64,000 nucleotides of DNA. Source: Aquabacter sediminis (GTDB lineage Bacteria; Pseudomonadota; Alphaproteobacteria; Rhizobiales; Xanthobacteraceae). The stretch spans positions 186,001-250,000 of the forward strand of contig NZ_JARBFX010000001.1 in NCBI RefSeq assembly GCF_028863665.1, in the 5' to 3' direction. The notes under the pieces are model-generated. The model did no database searches. It had not been told where the DNA came from and saw only the letters and a program-made list of their open reading frames with translations. Shown in pieces: positions 52,652 to 61,569 of the stretch. Within the stretch, counting starts at the first letter, position 1, and each line of letters opens with the position of its first letter. Made by a program: the position numbers and the translations under genes.

Positions 52652-53526
52652 GCGCACTGACCCGCCGCGCGCTGCTCGCTGGCGTCCTTGCGGCGGCGGC
52701 CCGGCCTGCCCGCGCCGCCGCGCCGCGCTTCGCCGCCCTCGACTGGGCGCTGCTGGAGACCCTCCTGGCCATGGGCATCGTTCCGGTGGCGGCGGCGGAA
52801 CTGGTCCTGTTCCGCGCCGTGGCCGTGGAGCCACCGGTGCCGGACGTCGTGCGGGACATCGGTCTGCGGGGGCTGCCGAGCTTCGAGGCGCTGCGGCTCG
52901 CCGATCCCGATCTCATCTTCAGCTCCGCCTTCTATGCCCTGTCGGAGCCGCAGCTGCGCCTGATCGCGCCGGTGGAGACCATCACCATCTATGAGCGCGG
53001 CGGCGCGCCGCTGGCACGGGCGCGGCAGGCGGCGCTCCGCCTCGCCGAGGCGTGCGGACGGCCCGCGGCGGGGTCCGGCCTTGTGGCCCGCACGGAAGAG
53101 GGTCTGGACGCCTGCCGGCGCGCGGTGGCGCCCCATGCGGGGCGCCCCCTGCTCGTCATCAACCTGGGCGATGCCCGCCATTTCCGCGTCTTCGGCCGCG
53201 ACAGCATCTTCGGCGAGGTGCTGCACCGCCTCGGCCTTGCCAATGCCTGGACGGGCAACACGTCCTACTCGGCCTCCGCGCCGGTGGGACTGGAGGCGCT
53301 GGTGGCCTATCCGGAAGCGGGTTTGGTCGTCCTCCCCCCGGTCCCGCCCGACGCGCGGCGCGTGCTGCCCCAAAGCGCGCTCTGGCGGGCTTTGCCGAGC
53401 GTCCGGGACCGGCAGGTGCGGGTGTTGGCGCCGGTCAATCCGTTTGGCGGCCTGCCAACAGCGGATCGCTTCGCCCGCCTGCTGGCGGCCAACCTTGCCG
53501 CGCCAGAGGGAGCGGGCCTTGGTTGA
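52648..53526 (+). CDS. Ferric siderophore binding protein (FhuD-like)
   Basis: A 292-residue periplasmic binding protein of the helical-backbone (Peripla_BP_2/FhuD) type. The N-terminus LTRRALLAGVLAAAARPARA is a probable Tat signal, as in FhuD homologues. The mature part starts with FAALDWALLETLLAMGIVPVAAAELVLF, then DVVRDIGLRGLPSFEALRLADPDLIFSSAF. The GTG start is coupled to the ATPase stop. Unlike the three other binding-protein genes in the window, no hairpin separates it from the permease gene, which starts 1 bp later. Confidence 0.9.
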   Translation: MSALTRRALLAGVLAAAARPARAAAPRFAALDWALLETLLAMGIVPVAAAELVLFRAVAVEPPVPDVVRDIGLRGLPSFEALRLADPDLIFSSAFYALSEPQLRLIAPVETITIYERGGAPLARARQAALRLAEACGRPAAGSGLVARTEEGLDACRRAVAPHAGRPLLVINLGDARHFRVFGRDSIFGEVLHRLGLANAWTGNTSYSASAPVGLEALVAYPEAGLVVLPPVPPDARRVLPQSALWRALPSVRDRQVRVLAPVNPFGGLPTADRFARLLAANLAAPEGAGLG

Positions 53527-53527
53527 C

Positions 53528-55516
53528 ATGAGCCTTCCGGTCGCGCGCTCGCCGCGCCATGGTGCGCCCGTCTGGGCGGGCCTGTGCGCTCTGGCGCTGG
53601 GTCTCTTCCTCACCACCCTCTTTCACCGTCCCGACTTGCCGGGGGACGCCGAAACGGCGCGCCGTCTCGCGGATGTTCTGCTCTGGCACAGCCTGCTTCC
53701 CCGTGCCGCGACCGCGCTGCTGGCGGGTGCGGCGCTGGGCCTGTCGGGCGCGCTGCTCCAGCGGGTGCTCCGCAACCCCATCGCCGACCCCTCCACCCTC
53801 GGCATCGCTTCCGGTGCCCAGCTTGCCCTCACCTTGTCCCTCGGCTTCGCGCCCGGCCTGCTGGGTTGGTCGCGGGAAGGCGTCGCCTTTGCCGGTGGGA
53901 TGGTCGCCGTCTCGCTGGTGCTCGCCATGAGCCTGATGCGGCGGCTCGATCCCGTCACCGTGGTCATTTCCGGCATGACGGTTTCGCTGATGGCGGCGGC
54001 CGCCGCCTCGGCCATCGTCCTGGCACGCGGCGAATATGTCCTTTCGGTCTTCATCTGGGGCGCGGGGTCGCTGCATCAGCAAAACTGGTCAGGCGCCATC
54101 TCCATCGGCACCAGCCTCCTGGCGGGGTGCGCCCTGGCCGCCCTATTGGCGCGGCCGCTCGCCGTGCTCAGCCTCGACGATGCGGGGGCGCGCAGCCTTG
54201 GCGTCGCGCTGCTCGCCGTGCGGGTTTCGGTGATCGCGGTCGCCGTGTGGCTTGCTGGAATCGTGATCTCCCAGGTGGGGATCATCGGCTTCGTGGGCCT
54301 CGCCGCCCCCGCCTTCGCGCGGATCTCGGGCGCGCGCACGCCGGCTCAGATGCTGCTACGCGCGCCGTCGATCGGGGCCCTGCTACTCTCCATCGCGGAT
54401 GGGCTGGTGCAGGTACTGGGCGGCGCGTCGGGCGACGCCATCCCCACTGGCGCGGCGGTGGGGCTCATCGGTGGTCCAGTCCTGCTCTGGCTGCTGCCGC
54501 GCGTGACGGCCACCACGCCGCCCGCCCCGACATATGGCACGGGTCAGCGCCGCCTCGCCCGTCCCGGCCCCGCTTTGCTCCTCCTCGTTGCGGGCACAGC
54601 GGGGCTCGGGGGTCTATCCCTCGCTTTCGGCAGCGACGGGCACGGCTGGTTTCTCGCCACCGGCGCCCTGTTCGGTGACCTGTTCCCCTTCCGTGCGCCG
54701 CGCATCGTCGCCGCCACAATGGCGGGCGGTCTGCTGGGCGCCGCCGGCGCGCTCCTTCAGCGTCTGACCGGCAATCCCCTGGCCGGCCCGGAAGTGCTGG
54801 GCGTGAGCGCGGGCGGTGGCGCGGGCATGGCGCTCGCGCTGCTGCTTCTGGATGCCCCCGGCATCGGCCTGCTCATGGCGGCGAACGCGGCGGGAGCGCT
54901 TGCGGCACTCCTGTTCATCCTCGCCCTCGCGGCCTGGACCGGATTTGGACCGGAGCGGATGCTGCTCGCCGGGGTGGCGCTCGGCTGCATGTGCCTTGCC
55001 TTCCTTTCGGCCGTGTTCGCCAGCGGCGGCTGGAGCACATTCGTGCTCCTCGCCTGGCTTGCCGGCAGCACGGACCGGGTGGGCATGACCGAGGCGATCA
55101 TCCTGACGCTCGGTGGCATGGCGCTGCTGGCGCCGCTGCCGCTGCTGGCCCGGTGGCTGGACATCCTGCCGCTGGGCGGACCGACCAGCCGCGCCTTGGG
55201 CGTGCCGCTCACCGCGAGCCGGCTCGTGCTGTCGCTGCTCGCGGCGTTGATGACCGCGCTTGCCAGCTTCTTCGTCGGCCCGCTCAGCCTTGCGGGCCTG
55301 CTGGCGCCGCATCTGGCGCGGCTTCTGGGTTTCGTGCGGCCGCTCCCGTTTCTGGGGGCCTCGGTGCTGCTCGGCGCGATCCTGCTCATCCTCGCCGACT
55401 GGCTGGGGCGCAACGTCGCCTTTCCCTACCAGATCCCGGTGGGCTTTTTTGCCGCCCTGATCGGCGGGCCGTATCTCATCTTCCTTCTCCAGCGCGGAGG
55501 CACACGCCATGGGTAA
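53528..55516 (+). CDS. Ferric siderophore permease, fused two-domain (FhuB-like)
   Basis: A 662-residue inner-membrane protein made of two FecCD/BtuC-type halves (about residues 20-330 and 345-655). Each half has the characteristic LLQRVLRNPIADPSTLGIASGAQL- or LLQRLTGNPLAGPEVLGVSAGGGAG-type motif, and the ends GIIGFVGLAAPAFARISGAR and GPLSLAGLLAPHLARLLGFVRP. Such fusions (as in FhuB of E. coli, 660 residues) serve with FhuC and FhuD. The start ATG follows the FhuD-like stop. The stop overlaps the SIP gene (ATGGGTAA). Confidence 0.94.
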   Translation: MSLPVARSPRHGAPVWAGLCALALGLFLTTLFHRPDLPGDAETARRLADVLLWHSLLPRAATALLAGAALGLSGALLQRVLRNPIADPSTLGIASGAQLALTLSLGFAPGLLGWSREGVAFAGGMVAVSLVLAMSLMRRLDPVTVVISGMTVSLMAAAAASAIVLARGEYVLSVFIWGAGSLHQQNWSGAISIGTSLLAGCALAALLARPLAVLSLDDAGARSLGVALLAVRVSVIAVAVWLAGIVISQVGIIGFVGLAAPAFARISGARTPAQMLLRAPSIGALLLSIADGLVQVLGGASGDAIPTGAAVGLIGGPVLLWLLPRVTATTPPAPTYGTGQRRLARPGPALLLLVAGTAGLGGLSLAFGSDGHGWFLATGALFGDLFPFRAPRIVAATMAGGLLGAAGALLQRLTGNPLAGPEVLGVSAGGGAGMALALLLLDAPGIGLLMAANAAGALAALLFILALAAWTGFGPERMLLAGVALGCMCLAFLSAVFASGGWSTFVLLAWLAGSTDRVGMTEAIILTLGGMALLAPLPLLARWLDILPLGGPTSRALGVPLTASRLVLSLLAALMTALASFFVGPLSLAGLLAPHLARLLGFVRPLPFLGASVLLGAILLILADWLGRNVAFPYQIPVGFFAALIGGPYLIFLLQRGGTRHG

Positions 55517-56582
55517 GTCCCTGATGGCCAGCGCGCAGGTGCCCCTGCCCGATCCGCTCGCCACCATCCGCGCCCTCCAGTTCCATTTTGCGGCCCACGC
55601 GACCGTGCGAACCATGGGTGAAGGGGCGGTGGTGGAGGCGCCCCAGTTCGGCCGACTCACGCTGCGCGCGCAGGGCTCGAATTTCGTCGCGGAGTGCGAG
55701 AGCCCGGACGCCGCCGCGCTCGCCTTTCTCAAGATGGTGACGGCAGAGGGCTTCGTCCGAACCGCTCCGCGCGGCTGTGCCACCCTGGCGTGGAGCGGCG
55801 ACGGCGCCGATGGGAGGTTGCCCTTCTTCCGAGCCATGGAGGTTGTGGCGAGCCATTCCGTGACGCCGCGCATGCGTCGCGTGATCCTGCGGGGCGATGC
55901 GGCGCACTTCTCAGGGCCGGGCCTGCATGTGCGCGTCCTGATCCCGCCGCGCGGGCGCATTCCGGTCTGGCCGCACGCAGGGGCGGACGGTCGCATGGTC
56001 TTTCCGGAGGGCGCGGACGCGTTGGTGCCGCGCGTGTATACGGTGCGGGCTGTGGACGCGGCGGCGGGTACCATCGCCATCGACGCCGTGCTCCACGAGG
56101 GCGACTGCCCCGGCGCCACCTGGGCACGGGAGGCGGCACCGGGCGATGCGGTTGGCCTGCTCGGCCCCGGTGGCGCCCGGCCCGAACCGGGGGCCTGGAA
56201 CCTGTTCGCCGGCGATGAGACCGCCTTGCCGGCCATCTCCCGCTTGCTGGAAACCCTGCCGGCGCAGAGCGTGGCGGTGGTGCGCCTTGAGGTTACGGAC
56301 GCAAGCGAGCAGCAGCCGCTCGCCACGCCTGCCCGGCTCGACCTGCGCTATCTCACCCGTGACGGCCGCCCGGCGGGGCACGCGGGCCTGCTGCCGGTGG
56401 CCGTTCGTGGCCTTGCCTTTCCGGCGGACCTGACCACCGCCCGCGCCTTTGTCGGCTGCGAGCAGGCCGAGGCCCGGGAGATCCGCCGCTTCCTCACCAA
56501 GGAGGCCGGCTTCGACAAGGCGCACCGCATGGTCGCCGCCTATTGGCGCCTCGGCCATGTGGGCGTGGACATCGGGGACTGA
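55509..56582 (+). CDS. DUF2218-SIP siderophore-interacting protein (ferric reductase)
   Basis: A 357-residue protein. The first ~95 residues form a DUF2218 domain, the rest an FAD-binding siderophore-interacting (SIP) domain. The FAD signature is RVYTVR, with VLHEGDCPGATWA following; NAD(P)H-binding AGDETALPAISRLLETLP and the C-terminal GCEQAEAREIRRFL...HRMVAAYWRLG are standard. SIPs reduce ferric siderophores in the cytoplasm to release iron. It overlaps the permease gene and is 18 bp from an exporter-fold ABC gene, an arrangement discussed as a finding. Confidence 0.9.
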   Translation: MGKSLMASAQVPLPDPLATIRALQFHFAAHATVRTMGEGAVVEAPQFGRLTLRAQGSNFVAECESPDAAALAFLKMVTAEGFVRTAPRGCATLAWSGDGADGRLPFFRAMEVVASHSVTPRMRRVILRGDAAHFSGPGLHVRVLIPPRGRIPVWPHAGADGRMVFPEGADALVPRVYTVRAVDAAAGTIAIDAVLHEGDCPGATWAREAAPGDAVGLLGPGGARPEPGAWNLFAGDETALPAISRLLETLPAQSVAVVRLEVTDASEQQPLATPARLDLRYLTRDGRPAGHAGLLPVAVRGLAFPADLTTARAFVGCEQAEAREIRRFLTKEAGFDKAHRMVAAYWRLGHVGVDIGD

Positions 56583-56600
56583 GACAGCGTAGCAACAGAC

Positions 56601-58322
56601 ATGACCATCCTGAAGCAGTTCGCCGCCTATTACGCGCCGTACCGGGGCCTGTTCCTGCTGGATTTTTCCTGCGCCATCCTCTCAGGCCTGCTCGAGCTGG
56701 GCTTTCCCATGGCAGTCGCGCTCTTCGTCGACCACCTTCTGCCCGCGCAGGACTGGGGGCTTATCGTTGCCGCCGCCATCGGCCTGCTCGCCATCTACCT
56801 GCTCAATACCGGGTTGATGGCCATCGTTACCTATTGGGGGCACATGCTCGGCATCAACATCGAGACCGAGATGCGCCGGCGCGCCTTCGACCATGTGCAG
56901 AAGCTGTCCTTCTCGTTCTTTGACAACCACAAGACCGGTCACCTGGTCGCCAAACTGACGAAAAATCTCGAAGAGGTGGGCGAGGTCGCCCATCACGGGC
57001 CGGAGGATGTGTTCCTGGCGGTGATGACCTTCATCGGCGCCTTCGCTTTGATGCTGACGGTCAATGTGCACCTGGCTCTGGTCACCGGCGCCATCGTGCC
57101 AATCGTGGCGTGGGCCACCACCCATTATGGGCGGGAGATGACGGACAATTTCCGCACCCTGTTCGGCCGGGTCGGCGCCTTCAATGCGCGGATCGAGGAG
57201 AATGTGGGCGGCATCCGCGTGGTGCAGGCTTTCGCCAACGAGGACCATGAGCGCCAGTTGTTCGCCGCCGATAACGGCCTCTACCGCACCACCAAGCTCG
57301 CCGCCTACAAGCTCATGGCCGGCAATCTGGCGCTGAGCTATCTGGGCATGCGCCTCACCCAGGTGGTCGTGATGCTGGCGGGCACCTGGTTCGTTATCCG
57401 GGGTGATCTCAGCAATGGCGGCTTTGTCAGCTTCCTGCTGCTGGTGGGCGTATTCTTCCGCCCCCTGGAGAAGATCGCCGCCGTGGTGGAGATCTACCCC
57501 AAGGGCATAGCGGGCTTTCGCTCCTATCTGGATTTCCTCGCCACCCGCCCTGACGTGGCGGACCGGCCCGGCGCGCGCCCGCTGGGTCCGGTGCGGGGCG
57601 AAATCCGCTACGAGGATGTGAGCTTCGGCTACACGCCCGGAAAGAGCGTCCTGAACCATCTCAGCGTCCACATCCAAGCGGGAGAGACGGTTGCTTTCGT
57701 CGGCCCCTCGGGCGCGGGCAAGACCACGCTCTGCTCGCTGCTGCCGCGCTTTTACGAGCCCACCTCCGGGCGCATCACAATCGATGGCGCCGACGTGCGC
57801 GACGTGACCCTCGCCTCGCTCCGCCGCAGCATCGGCATCGTGCAGCAGGATGTGTTCCTGTTCGCCGGCACCATTCGCGAGAACATCGCCTACGGCCGGC
57901 TCGACGCCGACGAGGCGGACATTCGCGAGGCCGCCCGCAAGGCGCGGCTGGACGAGATGATCGCAAGCCTCCCCGCCGGGCTCGACACAATCATCGGCGA
58001 GCGGGGTGTGAAGCTGTCCGGCGGCCAGAAGCAGCGCCTCGCCATTGCCCGCATGTTCCTGAAGGATCCCCCCATCCTGATCCTCGACGAGGCCACCTCC
58101 GCTCTCGACAGCGAGACGGAGTTCGAGATCCAGAAGGCGCTGGCCGCGCTCTCCGAAGGGCGTACCACGCTGGTGATCGCCCACCGCCTCTCCACGGTGC
58201 GCAATGCCGACCGCATCATCGTCGTGACGCGAGAGGGCGTCGCCGAACAGGGCGCCCACCGCGAGTTGATAGCGGCGGGCGGCCTCTATTCCCGGCTTGT
58301 GCAGACGCAGTTCGCGGTCTGA
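56601..58322 (+). CDS. Exporter-fold ABC transporter (permease-ATPase fusion)
   Basis: A 573-residue half-transporter. The N-terminal ABC_membrane domain has six helices (about residues 15-300), including RRRAFDHVQKLSFSFFDNHKTGHLVAKLTKNLEEV and FNARIEENVGGIRVVQAFANE. The ATPase has Walker A GPSGAGKTTLCSL, Q-loop IGIVQQDVFLFAGTIRENI, signature LSGGQKQRLAIARMFL, Walker B PILILDEATSALD, and VIAHRLSTVRNADRII. It must dimerise. Directly after a SIP gene, it may move siderophore inward, like IrtAB or YbtPQ, or export a siderophore; both are inferences. Confidence 0.92.
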   Translation: MTILKQFAAYYAPYRGLFLLDFSCAILSGLLELGFPMAVALFVDHLLPAQDWGLIVAAAIGLLAIYLLNTGLMAIVTYWGHMLGINIETEMRRRAFDHVQKLSFSFFDNHKTGHLVAKLTKNLEEVGEVAHHGPEDVFLAVMTFIGAFALMLTVNVHLALVTGAIVPIVAWATTHYGREMTDNFRTLFGRVGAFNARIEENVGGIRVVQAFANEDHERQLFAADNGLYRTTKLAAYKLMAGNLALSYLGMRLTQVVVMLAGTWFVIRGDLSNGGFVSFLLLVGVFFRPLEKIAAVVEIYPKGIAGFRSYLDFLATRPDVADRPGARPLGPVRGEIRYEDVSFGYTPGKSVLNHLSVHIQAGETVAFVGPSGAGKTTLCSLLPRFYEPTSGRITIDGADVRDVTLASLRRSIGIVQQDVFLFAGTIRENIAYGRLDADEADIREAARKARLDEMIASLPAGLDTIIGERGVKLSGGQKQRLAIARMFLKDPPILILDEATSALDSETEFEIQKALAALSEGRTTLVIAHRLSTVRNADRIIVVTREGVAEQGAHRELIAAGGLYSRLVQTQFAV

Positions 58323-58627
58323 ACGCGGCCAGCAGGCACGAGCGAGCAGTCCGAGCGGATCCACGCGCAAGCGCCCAGCCATGGGTGGGGCAACGCCGAG
58401 TGGGTCGACAAGGCGCTGAACGTATCGCGGGCCTCTCCTGCGTGCCGCACGCGGACATGCAGGAGGACCACAGGCAGTGCAATGCTACGCCGCCTCTTCC
58501 CGCGCCTCCAGCCAGAGAGCGCGGTCCATTCCCCCTGGCACGAGGACCGGCGGTGCTTTGATCCTACCCAGACGGTTCGATGGGACGGCGCACCTCAGCT
58601 GACCGGATGCGCCGCCCTGGCCGGCGT
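58323..58627. other. 305-bp intergenic region
   Basis: Between the exporter-fold ABC gene and the convergent YcaC-like gene. I see no supported coding sequence, clear terminator or RNA gene. Short open frames here (for example an ATG at 58482) have poor ribosome sites and no recognisable protein. Confidence 0.5.
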
Positions 58628-59305
58628 TCAGGCGGCGGGGCGCGGCCCGATTGTCTCGCCGTGTGTCACGCGCTCGGGTGCGCCATGGACCATGGTGTAG
58701 GCATAATCGATGCCCATGCCATAGGCGCCGGAATGCTCCTTGGCGATGGCGACGACGGCGTCATAGGTGTCCTTCCGGGCCCAGTCGCGCTGCCATTCAA
58801 GCAGCACCTGCTGCCAGGTCACGGGCACGCAGCCCGCCTGCACCATCCGGTCCATCGCATATTTATGCGCATCCACAGAGGTGCCGCCGGAAGCGTCGGC
58901 GACCATGTAGATCTCATAGCCGCCTTCCAGCATCGCGCAGAGCGCGAAGGTGGTGTTGCAGACCTCCGTCCAGAGGCCGGCGACCACCACCTTCTTCCGA
59001 CCATTGGCGGCGAGGGCGTCCCGCACGTTCTGGTCGTCCCAGGAGTTCATCGAGGTACGCTCGAGGATCTTGTTCTCCGGGAAGACGGCCAGGAGTTCGG
59101 GATAGGTGTGACCGGAAAAGCCCTTGGTTTCGACCGTCGTGATCGTGGTCGGGATGTTGAACACCTTCGCCGCCTTGGCGAGGCCGACCACGTTGTTCTT
59201 CAGCACCTGGCGATCGATCGACTGAACGCCGAAGGCCATTTGCGGCTGCTGGTCGATGAAGATGATCTGGCTGTTCTGGGGGGTCAGGACTTCAAGATGG
59301 GACAT
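58628..59305 (-). CDS. YcaC-like isochorismatase-family hydrolase
   Basis: A 225-residue cysteine hydrolase of the isochorismatase superfamily. Family residues are the aspartate in IIFIDQQPQMAFGV, a lysine in KKVVVAGLWTEVC and nucleophile Cys116 in LWTEVCNTTFALCAMLEGG. EIYMVADASGGTS is another family block. YcaC members are octameric and their substrate is unknown. An AGCATGTC-like ATG start gives the normal N-terminus MSHLEVLTPQNSQIIFIDQQ. It lies downstream of the MFS gene on the same strand, possibly in the same operon. Confidence 0.9.
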   Translation of the reverse strand: MSHLEVLTPQNSQIIFIDQQPQMAFGVQSIDRQVLKNNVVGLAKAAKVFNIPTTITTVETKGFSGHTYPELLAVFPENKILERTSMNSWDDQNVRDALAANGRKKVVVAGLWTEVCNTTFALCAMLEGGYEIYMVADASGGTSVDAHKYAMDRMVQAGCVPVTWQQVLLEWQRDWARKDTYDAVVAIAKEHSGAYGMGIDYAYTMVHGAPERVTHGETIGPRPAA

Positions 59306-59391
59306 GCTGCTTTCCTCTTGGGTTTTAATGTGATCGCCGCCCGGCCTTTGGCGGTGGCGCCACCTGAGTCATGGGTGGCGCAGGCCCCGGC

Positions 59392-59418
59392 GGGTGAGAT
59401 GCCGGTGGGTGAGATGCC
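59392..59418 (+). repeat. 12-bp tandem direct repeat
   Basis: GGGTGAGATGCC occurs twice, 15 bp apart start to start, in the 215-bp gap between the MFS and YcaC-like genes. It may be a chance or slippage product; no function is proposed. Confidence 0.6.
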
Positions 59419-59520
59419 CGGTCGGGCGAGAGCCCGCGCGGCAGACCTCGTGTCCGCCGATGCTCGGGACGGATTGCGGCGTCGGTGGGCGCAGCGCCTT
59501 GAGCCGATCGAACGGTCCTC

Positions 59521-61152
59521 TCACGGCACAGCCTCCTCTTCCCCGGCCCCCGCCGGCTTCGGTGGCTCGACATGAAGGAAATGACGCACCACCGGGCCTT
59601 CCGCGCCGATGTGAAAGCGCCGCACGCTGTCCTGAAGATCGGCATCGGCCTTGGAGACGCGGCGGTGCTGGCGCATATGCTCGGCCCAGGAGGACACCAG
59701 GAACCACTCGACCAATTTATCGGGGTCGGCGGCATCTTCGGTAACGCCCCAGGCATAAGCGCCGTCGCGCCGTCGCTCGGTCGAGAGCGCATGGATCGCC
59801 CGCAGGAATGCCCCGCGATCGGGCTGCGGCACGCGATACTCGATCAGGATCAGCACGGGGCCGCGGTCGTGCTCGATCTCGCTCGCCGTCAGGGGCTCGG
59901 GCCAATGGTTGGACGGTGCGAGGTCGGCCTCGCCCGCCGGCAGCTTGACGCGATGCATGACAAAGCCGGCAAGGAGCAAGGCGCCGGCGCTGATCAGCAG
60001 CGTGCCCCGCAGCCCCGCGGCCTCTGCGATGGCGCCCCAGCCGAGGCTGCCCGCCGTCATCGCGCCGTTGAAGACGGTGAGATAGACCGCCAAGGCCCGT
60101 CCGCGCACCCAATTGGGAAGAATGGCCTGGGCGACGCCATTGAGCGTGGTCAAGGCGACGATCCAGGCCGCGCCGAGGAACAGCAGGAAGAGGACCGCGA
60201 CGGTTTGTGGCGGCGCCAAGGTCAAGGCCGCCATCACGGCCGCGGTCACCACCGCCGAGAGCAGCAGCAGCCCATCGGCATCAAGCCGGGCACGCAGTCG
60301 GGGCAGCAGCACCGCCCCGCCGATGGCGCCGGCGCCCACCGCGCCGAGGAGGATACCGTAGAAGCCCGCGCCGCCGCCCAAAAGGTTGCGCGCCACCAGC
60401 GGCAGCAGTGCCCAGACGGCGCTGGCACAGGCGAAGAAGATGGCAGCGCGCAACAGCACCACGTGCAACTCGCGGCTCGCCCGCGCATAGCGCAGTCCCG
60501 CGCGGAAGGCCCCGGCAAAGCGCTCGCTCAAGGCATCGTCCGCGCCCGCGGCGCGGCGCCACCAGAGCAGCGCCCCGATCACGACCACATAGCTCAGAAC
60601 GTCGGCGCCGTAAGTGAGCCCGGCGCCCAAGCCGGCCAGGATGAGGCCACCCAGGGCCGGTCCAATGGCGCGCGCGATGTTGATGCCGAGCGAGTTGAGC
60701 GCGACCGCGTTCTTCAGGTCGGGCTTCTCGACCAGTTCAGGCACGATCGCCTGCCAGGTGGGTCCCATCAGGGCCCCGCCGATCCCCCCGAGAAAGGTCA
60801 ACGCCACGAGCGCGCTCACGTTGAGCATCCCGGAAAGCGAAAGCGCCATCAAGCCGAGGCTGACGCAGCCGAGCAGGAGCTGGATCGCGATGAGGAACCG
60901 GCGCCGGTCGAGGATGTCGGCGAGCACGCCGGCGGGGATCGCCAGCAGGAAGACCGGCAGCGTCGCCGCCGCCTGCACCAGCGCCACGGCCGCCGGTGCC
61001 CCTGACAGGTCCGTCACCAGCCAGGCGCTGGCCACATCGCGCATGAAGGAGCCGATATTGCCGATGATGGTCGCCGCCCAGAGGACGGCGAAAACCTTCT
61101 GCCGGAGCGGGGCGAACCCCGATGCCGGAGCCGGCGGGATGCTGGTGCTCAT
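59521..61152 (-). CDS. MFS transporter (EntS/MFS_3 type) with C-terminal extension
   Basis: A 543-residue membrane protein. About 12 helices lie in residues 20-405, starting FAPLRQKVFAVLWAATIIGNIGSFMRDVASAWLVTDLSG, with the loop-2 motif GVLADILDRRRFL, as in the EntS/enterobactin-exporter-like MFS_3 family. Residues ~425-543 form an extra soluble domain (RGPVLILIEYRVPQPDRGAFLRAIHALSTERRRDGAYAWGVTEDA), which resembles a dimeric alpha-beta barrel (ABM-like) domain. ATG overlaps the DoxX stop (ATGA). Efflux of a small molecule is likely; which one is not known. Confidence 0.88.
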   Translation of the reverse strand: MSTSIPPAPASGFAPLRQKVFAVLWAATIIGNIGSFMRDVASAWLVTDLSGAPAAVALVQAAATLPVFLLAIPAGVLADILDRRRFLIAIQLLLGCVSLGLMALSLSGMLNVSALVALTFLGGIGGALMGPTWQAIVPELVEKPDLKNAVALNSLGINIARAIGPALGGLILAGLGAGLTYGADVLSYVVVIGALLWWRRAAGADDALSERFAGAFRAGLRYARASRELHVVLLRAAIFFACASAVWALLPLVARNLLGGGAGFYGILLGAVGAGAIGGAVLLPRLRARLDADGLLLLSAVVTAAVMAALTLAPPQTVAVLFLLFLGAAWIVALTTLNGVAQAILPNWVRGRALAVYLTVFNGAMTAGSLGWGAIAEAAGLRGTLLISAGALLLAGFVMHRVKLPAGEADLAPSNHWPEPLTASEIEHDRGPVLILIEYRVPQPDRGAFLRAIHALSTERRRDGAYAWGVTEDAADPDKLVEWFLVSSWAEHMRQHRRVSKADADLQDSVRRFHIGAEGPVVRHFLHVEPPKPAGAGEEEAVP

Positions 61153-61568
61153 CGCGAGGCCCTTTCCCTGCGGGCGCGATCATCCAGCGCCACGAGCAGG
61201 AAGCCGCCCGTCAGCCCGAGATGCTCGAAGAAGGCGTTGGCCGCCATGGTCCGGCCCTGTCCCGCCGGCATTTCCCAGAAGCGCAATGCGACGAAGGTCG
61301 CGGCGAGCGTGAAGGCCGCAAGCGCCAGCGCGGCGAGGCCCCGCCAGCGGCCGATCAGGATCAGCGCGCACATGGCAAGTTCGAAGACGATGACGCCGAT
61401 GGCGAAAAGCGGCGCCGGCCTCAGGCCGAAATGCTCCATCTCGGCAAGGGCGCCGGGAAAATCGAGGAGCTTTGTGATCGGCCCCTGAATGTAGGCCGCG
61501 CAGAGCAGCAGCACCGCGCACCAGCGCAGCATGCCGATGCGCGAGACGGCATGAGCGGTCCCCGACAT
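61149..61568 (-). CDS. DoxX family membrane protein
   Basis: A 139-residue protein with four predicted membrane helices and the DoxX-like pattern: ISRIGMLRWCAVLLLCAAYIQGPITKLLDFPGALAEM-type first helix, LAEMEHFGLRPAPLFAIGVIVFELAMCALILIG, and ANAFFEHLGLTGGFLLVAL. DoxX members may relate to quinone or redox chemistry but mostly lack known function. ATG at 61568 is 1 bp from the amidohydrolase stop, and its stop overlaps the MFS start, so it is translated with both. Confidence 0.82.
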   Translation of the reverse strand: MSGTAHAVSRIGMLRWCAVLLLCAAYIQGPITKLLDFPGALAEMEHFGLRPAPLFAIGVIVFELAMCALILIGRWRGLAALALAAFTLAATFVALRFWEMPAGQGRTMAANAFFEHLGLTGGFLLVALDDRARRERASR

Positions 61569-61569
61569 C

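Noticed and set aside
58482-58700. 72-codon frame in the gap after the exporter-fold ABC gene
   Set aside because: Runs into the antisense of the YcaC-like gene, no domain, weak start.
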